From contig NZ_FOZX01000011.1 of the NCBI RefSeq assembly GCF_900116135.1, forward strand, positions 1-64,000: DNA of 64,000 nt, read 5' to 3'. The stretch is from Saccharopolyspora flava. GTDB lineage: Bacteria > Actinomycetota > Actinomycetes > Mycobacteriales > Pseudonocardiaceae. Of this stretch, positions 16,797 to 26,769 are shown one piece after another. Position numbers and translations under genes: made by a program. Numbering within the stretch: the stretch's first letter is position 1; every line of letters begins with the position of its first letter. The notes under the pieces are model-generated. The model did not search any database and had not been told where the DNA came from. It saw only the letters and a program-made list of their open reading frames with translations.

Positions 16797-17637
16797 CAAC
16801 GAGAAGCGCGATCGCAAGGACCTGGCGGCAACGCTGAGGCACATGCGCAGAGCAGCCGGTCTCTCCGGTGAGAGACTGGCCGCTCGTGCTGCGATGTCCC
16901 AGTCGAAGATCAGCAGGATCGAGTCGGGCCGCACCATTCCGAGCGTGGCCGATGTCGAGCGGATCATGCTGGCGCTCGAAGTTCCCGCCGATGCTCAGCG
17001 CGACATCCTGGAAGCGGCGCGGGCGGCCAACGTCGACTACGTATCGGCTCGCTCGGCGGCCCGGCTGGGGATTTGGCGACGCCAAGCCGAGATCAAGGCC
17101 CTGTGCCAGTCGTCCAGAACGGTGCGCCACTTCCTGCCGATCATTCCGTCGGGGCTCCTCCAGACCGCCGATTACGCCAGAAGCGTGCTCACTCCGGCCA
17201 TCGAAAGTGATCCCGCGAGAGATGTCGAGCGCGCGGTGAGCAGCCGGATGGATGCGCACGAGGTCCTCGACGACGAAACCCGGTCGTTCCACTTCCTGCT
17301 GTCGGAGCAGGCCGTGCGACTGAAACAAGCACCGGCTTCGGTGATGGTGGAGCAGCTTCGGCACATGGCCGAGGTGTCCGAGCGGCCGAATGTGGACCTC
17401 GCCATCTTGCCGAACTCGGCCTCGATCACGTCACCACCGCTGAACATCTTCGTGGTGTACGACGAGCGATTGGTGACCGTCGAGATGTTCTCCGGAACCG
17501 TCGCACTGCGCGACTACCGCGATATCAGTCACCACCTGAACATCTTCAACTACTTCCGGGAACGGGCTGCGTCGAATGCCGAGGCGAGAGAGATCCTCGC
17601 CTCGGTGGCCGGCGAGTTCGAGCGAGAGCCCGAGTAG
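16783..17637 (+). CDS. XRE-family regulator with Scr1-type C-terminal domain
   Basis: A 284-residue DNA-binding protein. An HTH_31/XRE domain covers about residues 12-68 (LRHMRRAAGLSGERLA, AAMSQSKISRIESGR), and the rest is the Scr1 domain: SRTVRHFLPIIPSGLLQTADYAR, then ILPNSASITSPPLNIFVVYDE and the late segment VEMFSGTVALRDYRD. The start ATG 16783 overlaps the DUF6879 stop by 14 nt; GTG 16741 would lie deep in that gene. Such proteins resemble antitoxin-like regulators and Streptomyces developmental regulators of the WhiJ/AbaA type. It probably acts with the DUF6879 protein encoded just before it. Confidence 0.85.
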   Translation: MLEPDNEKRDRKDLAATLRHMRRAAGLSGERLAARAAMSQSKISRIESGRTIPSVADVERIMLALEVPADAQRDILEAARAANVDYVSARSAARLGIWRRQAEIKALCQSSRTVRHFLPIIPSGLLQTADYARSVLTPAIESDPARDVERAVSSRMDAHEVLDDETRSFHFLLSEQAVRLKQAPASVMVEQLRHMAEVSERPNVDLAILPNSASITSPPLNIFVVYDERLVTVEMFSGTVALRDYRDISHHLNIFNYFRERAASNAEAREILASVAGEFEREPE

Positions 17638-17695
17638 AACCGCAACCGCGTCGTGCTCGGCCCGGAGAGCCGAGCTGTCTGAGGGAGGCCTTGAA

Positions 17696-18211
17696 GTGAT
17701 CGTGAGCGGGGAAGAGCTGGGTAGGCTTTTCGACGAGTGCAAGCGGTCCGCCTGGCGGTTCGAGTGCCAGCAGACCTACACGATGCCGCGGGAGCAGGAC
17801 GGAATCCGTCGCTGGCGTGTGGGTGAACCTCAGCCCGAGGACCACAACATCCGCTGGCACGGCACGGTCGGGGAGATCGTCGGATCCGACCGCAGCATCG
17901 GCCGTGCTCGCGTGGTTCGTCGCCCGTTGAGCGAATACCTGCGCTACCAGCTGGATTGGGGCATCCCGGGCAACATCGAGGCGGGCGAGGACATCCGGAT
18001 CCTCGACGTGACCGAGCTCGACCTCGATCTGCCTGATCAGGATTTCTGGATCTTCGACGACTCGATCGTCGTCCACCTCAACTTCGAGTCGGACGGTACG
18101 CTCATCAACCTCGAGCGGATCGAGGACCCGGACCTGACGCAGTACCTGGAATTGCGAGAGCGGGCGTTGGCTCACGCCGTCCCGCTCAGTGAGTGGAATG
18201 CTCGGACCTGA
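17696..18211 (+). CDS. DUF6879 family protein, copy 2 (tandem duplicate)
   Basis: A 171-residue paralogue of the protein at 16287: CKRSAWRFECQQTYTMP, RARVVRRPLSEYLRYQLDW, DIRILDVTELDLDLPD and QDFWIFDDSIVV align without large gaps. The start is GTG 17696, seven bases after GAGGGAGG at 17681-17688; the frame is open further upstream inside the preceding gene's end but without family resemblance. The reading frame is intact although the regulator that follows is broken, so this copy may have been kept for its own sake or may be decaying more slowly. Confidence 0.8.
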   Translation: MIVSGEELGRLFDECKRSAWRFECQQTYTMPREQDGIRRWRVGEPQPEDHNIRWHGTVGEIVGSDRSIGRARVVRRPLSEYLRYQLDWGIPGNIEAGEDIRILDVTELDLDLPDQDFWIFDDSIVVHLNFESDGTLINLERIEDPDLTQYLELRERALAHAVPLSEWNART

Positions 18212-18474
18212 CAACGATCAGCACCGCAAGAACCTTGCTGACACGCTGAAGCAGCTGCGCAAAGCGGCCGGGCTCTCGGGGGAGAGGCTGGCCGCTCGCG
18301 CTGCCATGTCGCAACCGAAGATCAGCCGCATCGAATCCGGCAAGACCGTGCCCACCGTTTCCGACTATCACTCGAATCTGCTTCGAGCCCTTTTGGGAAC
18401 GGGCTGTGTCCGGAAATGGGGCTAGGGAGATTTTGGATTCTGTGGCGGGGGAGTTTATGCGGATGCGTGACTAG
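18198..18474 (+). pseudogene. Remnant of an XRE/Scr1 regulator with internal deletion
   Basis: The first 52 or so codons repeat the helix-turn-helix of the regulator at 16783 (LKQLRKAAGLSGERLAARAAMSQ, described by its ends, then KISRIESGKTVPTVSD). From about 18365 the similarity jumps to the last 35 codons of that gene: in the +1 frame the segment FWERAVSGNGAREILDSVAG matches YFRERAASNAEAREILASVAG. Roughly 200 codons of the Scr1 domain are missing and the junction is out of frame, giving a premature stop at 18423-18425. The remnant ends at TAG 18472-18474. A 75-residue HTH-only protein could still be made from ATG 18198. Confidence 0.8.
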
Positions 18475-18513
18475 AAGTGGATTCTCGGTTCTTTCGGCTT
18501 CTACCTTCGGATC

Positions 18514-18726
18514 ATGGTGATGGGGTCGCTGGATTCGTTGGCGATGTGTCGTGCTCGGGAGTGCGACGCGGTTCTGATCGAGGGGCGGAATTGGCTCGTG
18601 TGCCCGATCGGTGGGCCGGGGTGCTTCCGGGTCGTGGCGGAGCTGGCGCAGATCGCGTGGGACGCGCTGGAGGTGCACGTGGAGAACCACTTCTCGGCGT
18701 GCGCGTGCCCGTGTTGCGGGCGTTGA
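18514..18726 (+). CDS. Small cysteine-rich hypothetical protein
   Basis: A 70-residue open frame starting MVMGSLDSLAMCRARECDAV. It holds eight cysteines, including the terminal CACPCCGR, a spacing that could bind zinc. Codon third positions are strongly GC as in real genes. No family is recognised. It lies 39 bp after the regulator remnant and 51 bp before the beta-lactamase-fold gene. Start choice is uncertain, with ATG 18514 or ATG 18520 possible. Confidence 0.5.
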   Translation: MVMGSLDSLAMCRARECDAVLIEGRNWLVCPIGGPGCFRVVAELAQIAWDALEVHVENHFSACACPCCGR

Positions 18727-18777
18727 CCTCGCGGGTGGTGTGCTTTGCTGGTGGGGGAGACGATCAGGAGGTCACGA

Positions 18778-21770
<2,993 letters not shown>

Positions 21771-21899
21771 TCAGCGGCCTCCCAGGGGATGTGCACCGTC
21801 GTACGCAGACGCAACCAGTCACGCGCAGCGCGGCCAATGCCTGACCGCCGTTGGCACACGATCGGGATTCGACATCGCCCGCCCGGCCCAATCCCAAGA

Positions 21900-23498
21900 T
21901 CACCGCTGGTGCACGATCACACCGTCGACCATCGTCAGCTCCACCCCGCAGGAGGCGATCTCGGTCGCAGGCAGCGCGAACGGGTCGGCGTCCAGCAGCA
22001 CCAGGTCGGCGGCCTTGCCGACCTCGATCGTGCCGGTGCTGTCCTCGACGTGGTTCACCCACGCCGCGCCCGCCGTCCAGGCCACCAGCGCGTCGACCAG
22101 CTCCAACGCCTCCTCCGGGCTCAGAGGATCGTCCGAACCCGGCTCGCGGCGGTTGACCGCCACGTGCACGCCGAGCATCGGATCGGCCTCCGACACCGGC
22201 CAATCGCTGCCCGCCGCCAACACCGCGCCGGCCGCGCGCAGCGAGCGGAACGGGTACTGCCAGGAGGTGCGGGTGTGGCCCAGCCGGGGTGTGGTCAGCT
22301 CCGTCATCGCCGCGTCCCGGGCCGCCCACCGCGGCTGGATCGTCGCGGCCACACCGAGTTCCCGGAACCGGGGGAGGTCACCCGGGTGGACCACCTGGGC
22401 GTGGGCGATCTGGTGACGCAGCGCGGGGTCGCTGCCGCGGACCGCGTCCAGCGCGTCGCGCACCGCCCGGTCGCCCACCGCGTGGAAGTGCAGCCCGAAG
22501 CGCTCGGCGGTCAGCGCGGGCACCGCCTCCGCCAACGCCTCCGGAGGCACGAACGACAGGCCCCTGCCGTCCCCTCCCAGGTAGGGCAGCCGCAGCGCGG
22601 CCGTGGCGTTCTCGCACACCCCGTCCTGCATGATCTTGACCGCCTCGGCCCGGAACCGCTCGCCCCGCGCCTTCTCCCGGCGCTCCACCAGCTCCGGGAC
22701 CTGCTCCGGCCCGCGATCGCGGTCCCACCACAGCGCGCCCCGCACCTTGCCGGTGAGCAGCCCCCGCTCGTCGGCGGTGACGTAGGTGCTCAGCAGGTCC
22801 TCGTTGCCGAGGTAGCGGCCGATGATCGCGTCGTGCCACGAGGTCACCCCGCGCGCGTGCAGGTGCCGCTGCCCCTCGGCCAGGGCGTCGAGGTGCTCCC
22901 GGGCGCCCGCCACCGGCAGCACGTGCTCCATCAGGCGGGTCGCGCCCTCGTGCAGGGTGCCGTCGGGACGCCCGGCCGGATCGCGCTCGATGCGCCCGTC
23001 CGGCGGATCCGGCGTGTGCCGGTCGATGCCCGCCAACCGCAGCGCCACCGAGTTCACCCACGCCCCGTGGTGATCGCGGTTGACCAGGTACGCGGGCCGG
23101 TCGCCGGTCACCGAGTCCAGGGCGCGCCGGGTCGGGGTGCCGCCCGGGAACTGCGCCATCTCCCAGCCGCCGCCGAGCAGCCAGGGCGAGTCCGGGTGCG
23201 CGGTGAGGTGCTCGGAGATCAGCCGCAGGCAGTCGGCCGCCGAGACGGCGTCGGAGAGATCGCAGCGCCCGCGCAGCAGCCCGCCGAAGACCGGGTGCAC
23301 GTGCGCGTCGTGGAAGCCCGGCAGCAGCAGCCGCCCGCCCAGCGGCACCACCTCGGTGCGGGGACCGATCCGCTCCCGCACCGCCCGCTCGCCCAGCGCC
23401 GCGATCCGTCCGCCGCGCACCAGCACCGCGTCGGTGAACGACCGGGCGGCGTCCATCGTGGCCACCGGACCACCGACGAACGCCACCTCACCGACCAT
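21900..23498 (-). CDS. YtcJ-type metal-dependent amidohydrolase
   Basis: A 532-residue amidohydrolase. The N-terminal beta-sandwich is followed by the metal motif PGFHDAHVHP at about residues 60-69, NRDHHGAWVNS, HFHAVGDRAV, AHAQVVHPGD and the late AAGSDWPVSEADP carrying the catalytic Asp. The C-terminus closes the composite domain with GKAADLVLLDADPFAL. This is the YtcJ/N-substituted formamide deformylase group, which hydrolyses amides or imides of unknown identity. No signal peptide. It is co-oriented with geosmin synthase but 132 bp separate them, so a common transcript is uncertain. Confidence 0.85.
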   Translation of the reverse strand: MVGEVAFVGGPVATMDAARSFTDAVLVRGGRIAALGERAVRERIGPRTEVVPLGGRLLLPGFHDAHVHPVFGGLLRGRCDLSDAVSAADCLRLISEHLTAHPDSPWLLGGGWEMAQFPGGTPTRRALDSVTGDRPAYLVNRDHHGAWVNSVALRLAGIDRHTPDPPDGRIERDPAGRPDGTLHEGATRLMEHVLPVAGAREHLDALAEGQRHLHARGVTSWHDAIIGRYLGNEDLLSTYVTADERGLLTGKVRGALWWDRDRGPEQVPELVERREKARGERFRAEAVKIMQDGVCENATAALRLPYLGGDGRGLSFVPPEALAEAVPALTAERFGLHFHAVGDRAVRDALDAVRGSDPALRHQIAHAQVVHPGDLPRFRELGVAATIQPRWAARDAAMTELTTPRLGHTRTSWQYPFRSLRAAGAVLAAGSDWPVSEADPMLGVHVAVNRREPGSDDPLSPEEALELVDALVAWTAGAAWVNHVEDSTGTIEVGKAADLVLLDADPFALPATEIASCGVELTMVDGVIVHQR

Positions 23499-23555
23499 GA
23501 GCTGATTGTCGCAGCAGGACGGTGCGGTGGCGCTGGTCAGTTCCGGACAGGCGGA

Positions 23556-24383
23556 CTAGACGCGCTCGCCCGTTATGGCGGCGACCGCCCGCTCGCGCTG
23601 GGGTTCGGTGACCTCGGGGAGCTGGAAGCCGCGGGCGCGGATGTGGTTGAGCAGGTCGGGCTCGGGGGCCACGCCGTGCTGGCGCAGGTAGTAGGCCACC
23701 GCGCCCGGCCAGATCCAGGTGCCGTCGGTGTGGAAGGTCATCGGCACGACGCCGGTGCGCTGCCGGTCCAGCCGGTCGTCGTCGTAGCTGCGCGCGGCCA
23801 GCACGACCGGGGCCGTCTCCAGGTACGCCGCCACCCGATCGGCTTCCGCGCGGCCGATCTCGGCACGCTCGGTGATCGGGTTGCCGCGGTCGTCGAAGAC
23901 CTCCGCGGTGCGCAGCTGAGGACCCTCGGACTGGGGAGGCGCGGCCTGCTCGCCGCCGGCGAGCCACGGGGGCGTGGCGTTCGCGGGGCGCGGGTGCAGC
24001 CGCAGCTCCTCGGCGCGCGCCGCAGGCGGGGGAGGCGACTGCCAGTCGGGCTCGCGGTCGCCGTTGAAGTCCACGGCGTAGCTGCCCGGCCGCTGCAACC
24101 GGTAGACCGCGCTGACCCAGGTCCCCCGATCCGGTTGGTACATGCCGCGGCGCAGCCGCTCGAACAGCGGGCCGACCTCCGCCGGTGCGGCGAGCGGGAT
24201 CGCGCTGCCGTTCGGCGCGATCAACCGGCACACCGTTTCGACGTGGCCGCCGAGGGAGCGGTACTCCGTCGTGGACTCGTGCCAGCCGGGTGGAAGCGCG
24301 CGCACGATCACCCGGCCGATCTCCTGGATCAACTGCTGCTGCGTGGCTTCATCCAGCGATCCCGGCGGCTCAGGTTGGCTCAT
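23556..24383 (-). CDS. Two-part hypothetical protein, YezG-like N-terminus
   Basis: A 275-residue cytoplasmic protein with no signal peptide. Residues 10-120 (QQQLIQEIGRVIVRALPPGW, then LFERLRRGMYQPDRGTWVSA and YAVDFNGDREPDW) look like the YezG-type immunity-protein fold. A Pro/Ala-rich linker follows (about 118-155). Residues 160-275 form a second conserved-looking module with VVLAARSYDDDRLD and MTFHTDGTWIWPGAVAYYLRQHG. From memory this second module recurs in actinomycete proteins near secreted polymorphic toxins, but no toxin gene is nearby. The start is taken as ATG 24383 (GGGAG just upstream); ATG 24392 is possible. The function is unknown. Confidence 0.65.
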   Translation of the reverse strand: MSQPEPPGSLDEATQQQLIQEIGRVIVRALPPGWHESTTEYRSLGGHVETVCRLIAPNGSAIPLAAPAEVGPLFERLRRGMYQPDRGTWVSAVYRLQRPGSYAVDFNGDREPDWQSPPPPAARAEELRLHPRPANATPPWLAGGEQAAPPQSEGPQLRTAEVFDDRGNPITERAEIGRAEADRVAAYLETAPVVLAARSYDDDRLDRQRTGVVPMTFHTDGTWIWPGAVAYYLRQHGVAPEPDLLNHIRARGFQLPEVTEPQRERAVAAITGERV

Positions 24384-24392
24384 GACTCCCAT

Positions 24393-24643
24393 CCTTCCAG
24401 TCGTGCAGCGAGGCGGTGCACGCCGTTCCCCGAGTCCGGAATCGACCCGTCCAGTGCGGAATGCCGGATTTCCGGATCGGGGGTGAAGGCATCACGAGCG
24501 CCTTCGGACAAGGAGCTTAGAACCAACCCGGCTCCGGCGGGGGCCGGTGAGTTGATCTCGTTACGCAGCAACCGGATACGCCCGTTTTACCTGCCGTCAT
24601 GCACCCGTTCCGACGCCGTAACGGTTGTCCGAACCGACGATTG
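24393..24643. other. Intergenic region upstream of divergent genes
   Basis: About 250 bp between the YezG-like gene and the promoter of the dehydrogenase leader. Lower GC near 24500-24610. It contains no convincing frame or hairpin; presumably it holds the leftward promoter, which I could not pinpoint. Confidence 0.4.
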
Positions 24644-24672
24644 TTGACAATCTCTCGTCCCCGGCCTTAGCT
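24644..24672 (+). promoter_or_regulatory. Sigma-70-type promoter for the leader/dehydrogenase transcript
   Basis: A perfect -35 TTGACA (24644-24649), a 17-bp spacer and TTAGCT (24667-24672). Transcription would start near 24680, about 26 nt before the leader ORF and 215 nt before the dehydrogenase. Confidence 0.65.
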
Positions 24673-24705
24673 TCGAGCCATTGGGCGGACGCGGGAGGTG
24701 GTCTC

Positions 24706-24795
24706 ATGCGAACCGAGTTGAACAACTTCCCGCGTCCGACCCGGTCTGCGGAACTTCTTCCCACGATCAGACTCCTCGCATTAGCACATAGCTGA
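24706..24795 (+). CDS. Putative 29-residue leader peptide, leucine-rich with a TTA codon
   Basis: A short ORF with ATG 24706 placed 8 nt after GGGAGG (24693-24698). It encodes 29 residues beginning MRTELNNF and ending TIRLLALAHS. Six residues are leucine, including CTT-CTT and CTC-CTC pairs, and the sixth is a TTA codon, very rare in such genomes. The stop TGA lies one base before a strong hairpin. The order promoter, ribosome site, short ORF, hairpin, ribosome site, amino-acid dehydrogenase is that of a translational-attenuation leader. It is too short to judge by codon statistics, so it could be a chance ORF. Confidence 0.5.
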   Translation: MRTELNNFPRPTRSAELLPTIRLLALAHS

Positions 24796-24796
24796 A

Positions 24797-24848
24797 CGGG
24801 CTACGACCACGCATAGGGCGGATATCCGCCCTATCTCGTCGTAGCCCG
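24797..24848 (+). terminator. Nested hairpin, candidate attenuator/terminator
   Basis: An outer perfect 11-bp stem (CGGGCTACGAC at 24797-24807 with 24838-24848) encloses a 22-nt palindrome at 24813-24834 whose arms start ATAGGGCGG. There is no T-run after it. It starts one base past the leader-peptide stop and ends about 32 nt before the AGGAGG of the dehydrogenase. Confidence 0.65.
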
Positions 24849-24894
24849 ATCGCGTTACTCCGTCTCGAATGCGCTCTGAAAGGAGGTATCGCCC

Positions 24895-26088
24895 ATGGGA
24901 CTCGTCGGCGGCGAACCGCTCATGAAGGTGACCTGGACGGACCCGGTGACGGGCAGCAACGGCTTCCTGGTCGTGCACAGCCTGGTGTCGGGTCTCGCCA
25001 CCGGCGGGACCAGGATGCGTGCCGGGTGCACGATGGAAGAGGTCGAGCACCTGGCGCGCGGCATGGCCCGCAAAACCGCTGTCTTCGAGTTGCCCGTGGG
25101 TGGGGCCAAGGGCGGCATCGACTGCGACCCGAAGGACCCGCAGGCCAAGGGAGTTCTCCGGCGCTACCTCCAGGCGATGCGCCCGTGGCTGGACGCGCAC
25201 TGGGTGACCGCCGAGGACCTCGGCGTCCCCCAGCACCTGATCGACGAGGCGTTCGAGGAGCTGGGGATGCACCAGTCCTACCACGCCGCGATCCGCCGCT
25301 CCCCGGACGTGGAGCGCACGCTGCGCCGGGTCCGCGCCGGGCTCAACGCACCGGTGCCGGGCGGGCTGCTGCTCGGTGACGTGGTCGGCGGCTACGGCGT
25401 CGCCCAGTGCTGCCTGGGCGTCGTGCACGCCCGCGACTGGGTCGCGCAGGAGACCACCGTGGCCGTGCAGGGCGTGGGCACGATGGGCGGCGGTGCGGCC
25501 TTCTACCTGCACGAGGCGGGGCTGAAGGTGGTGGCGATGGCCGACGCGGCCGGAACCCTCTACCACCCGGACGGGCTCGACGTGCCCGCGCTGCTGGAGA
25601 CCCGCGACCGCTTCGGCGAGATCGACCGGGCCCAGGTTCCGGCCGATGTGGAGCTGCTGCCGCGCGACGCGGTGCTCTCCCAGGAGGTCGACGTGCTGAT
25701 CCCGGCGGCGGTGTCCTTCGCGATCGGCACCGACCGGGTGCCGGACGTGGCGGCGCGGGTGATCGTGGAGGCGGCCAACAACCCGGTCACGCCGGAGGCC
25801 GAGGAGCTGCTGGCCTCCCGCGGGATCCCAGTCATCCCGGACTTCGTGGCCAACGCCGGTGCCGCGGCGTGGGCGTGGTGGCTGCTGCTCGGGCGGGTCG
25901 ACGCCGACCCCGTGCTGTCCTTCCAGGTGCTGCGCGAGGAGATGCTGGCCAAGATCCCGCTGCTGCTGGCGTCCTGGGACGCCGAGGGGCACACGCCGCG
26001 CGACGCGGCGCTGATGCTGGCCGAGCAGCGCACCGAGCAGAACCGGGTCGCCGAGGAGAGCGGGCAGGCGCTGCTGAGCATCCCCTGA
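24895..26088 (+). CDS. Leu/Val/Phe/Glu-type amino-acid dehydrogenase, second copy
   Basis: A 397-residue Glu/Leu/Phe/Val dehydrogenase. GGTRMRAGCTMEE, the catalytic-lysine motif LPVGGAKGG at about residues 66-74, the Rossmann motif VQGVGTMGGGAA near 194-205, and VEAANNPVTPEA with VIPDFVANAG are all present. It oxidatively deaminates an L-amino acid with NAD(P) in the cytoplasm. The ribosome site AAAGGAGG lies 6-8 nt before ATG 24895. It is monocistronic: a perfect terminator follows 7 nt after the stop. Whether it prefers leucine, valine or another substrate is not readable, but the leucine-rich leader upstream hints at leucine. It is distinct from the copy at 10977. Confidence 0.87.
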   Translation: MGLVGGEPLMKVTWTDPVTGSNGFLVVHSLVSGLATGGTRMRAGCTMEEVEHLARGMARKTAVFELPVGGAKGGIDCDPKDPQAKGVLRRYLQAMRPWLDAHWVTAEDLGVPQHLIDEAFEELGMHQSYHAAIRRSPDVERTLRRVRAGLNAPVPGGLLLGDVVGGYGVAQCCLGVVHARDWVAQETTVAVQGVGTMGGGAAFYLHEAGLKVVAMADAAGTLYHPDGLDVPALLETRDRFGEIDRAQVPADVELLPRDAVLSQEVDVLIPAAVSFAIGTDRVPDVAARVIVEAANNPVTPEAEELLASRGIPVIPDFVANAGAAAWAWWLLLGRVDADPVLSFQVLREEMLAKIPLLLASWDAEGHTPRDAALMLAEQRTEQNRVAEESGQALLSIP

Positions 26089-26095
26089 CGGCCAT

Positions 26096-26136
26096 CGACG
26101 CGGTCCCCGGGTTCACGCGACCCGGGGACCGCGTCG
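26096..26136 (+). terminator. Perfect hairpin terminator of the dehydrogenase
   Basis: Arms 26096-26112 and 26120-26136 pair over 17 bp without mismatch around a 7-nt loop; no T-run. Confidence 0.85.
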
Positions 26137-26201
26137 TTCGAACTCGAAAAGTCTTGCGGCGGGCCGGGTACGGTCTCATGTTGACCGCCTGCGATCAACG
26201 T

Positions 26202-26230
26202 GTGACAACCCGCAACTGCGGTGCTAGCGT
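26202..26230 (+). promoter_or_regulatory. Promoter of the cold-shock gene
   Basis: GTGACA (26202-26207), a 17-bp spacer and TAGCGT (26225-26230) form a typical actinomycete vegetative promoter. The implied transcript has a leader of about 165 nt before the cspA start. Confidence 0.55.
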
Positions 26231-26270
26231 GACCGGTGGTTGCGGTTTTGGTCCTTGCAGTACTGGAAGA

Positions 26271-26300
26271 GTGCCTGCCCAGAACGCAGGCGCTTTTTTT
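26271..26300 (+). terminator. Intrinsic terminator inside the cspA leader
   Basis: An 8-bp stem with one G-T wobble (GTGCCTGC at 26271-26278 with GCAGGCGC at 26286-26293), a 7-nt loop and seven Ts at 26294-26300. It has the textbook Rho-independent form, rare in this GC-rich window. It lies between the promoter and the cspA start, about 100 nt before the ATG. Confidence 0.75.
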
Positions 26301-26400
26301 GTGCCGTGGTGCCTGGCTCCGCGCGCTGCCGGTGATCAGCTCTGCCAACCAGGGGTCTGCGCGGTGTTGACCCCGGCCAGCAGAAACGGGAGAACAAGGA

Positions 26401-26604
26401 ATGGCTAGCGGTACGGTCAAGTGGTTCAACGCCGAGAAGGGCTACGGGTTCATCACCCCCGACGGCGGTGGCGCTGACGTCTTCGCCCACTACTCCGCCA
26501 TCGACGCCACCGGTTTCCGCACGCTGGAGGAGAACCAGCGCGTGGAGTTCGAGATCGCGCAGGGCCCCAAGGGTCCTCAGGCAGCCGGCATCCGCACCGT
26601 CTGA
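26401..26604 (+). CDS. cspA: Cold-shock protein (CspA family)
   Basis: A 67-residue single cold-shock domain. The RNA-binding motifs RNP1 (KGYGFI) and RNP2 (VFAHYSAI) are present and the opening [20 protein letters not shown] is characteristic. It binds single-stranded RNA/DNA and melts RNA structure in the cytoplasm. The start ATG 26401 follows GGGAGAACAAGGA. The long leader with an internal terminator suggests control of the transcript by RNA structure. Terminated by a 13-bp hairpin. Confidence 0.95.
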   Translation: MASGTVKWFNAEKGYGFITPDGGGADVFAHYSAIDATGFRTLEENQRVEFEIAQGPKGPQAAGIRTV

Positions 26605-26618
26605 TTCGCTGCGGTTCT

Positions 26619-26659
26619 CGGTGAGCGGCGGCCCGCGACCGCTGGTCCGCCGCTCACCG
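26619..26659 (+). terminator. Hairpin terminator after cspA
   Basis: Arms CGGTGAGCGGCGG (26619-26631) and its complement (26647-26659) pair perfectly over 13 bp with a 15-nt loop. Confidence 0.7.
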
Positions 26660-26769
26660 CAGATGATCTTCCTCTCGCCGATCACCGGCACGTTTCACCC
26701 GATGGGGCAGGCTGTCGCGGGGTAGCCTCGGGGCTCGCTGACGTTGGACCAGATGCGAGGTTTCGGGGA

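Noticed and set aside
16287-17637. Classical type II toxin-antitoxin pair
   Set aside because: Gene order and overlaps fit, but DUF6879 has no known toxin fold and the regulator belongs to the larger Scr1 class, so I describe it only as a regulatory module.
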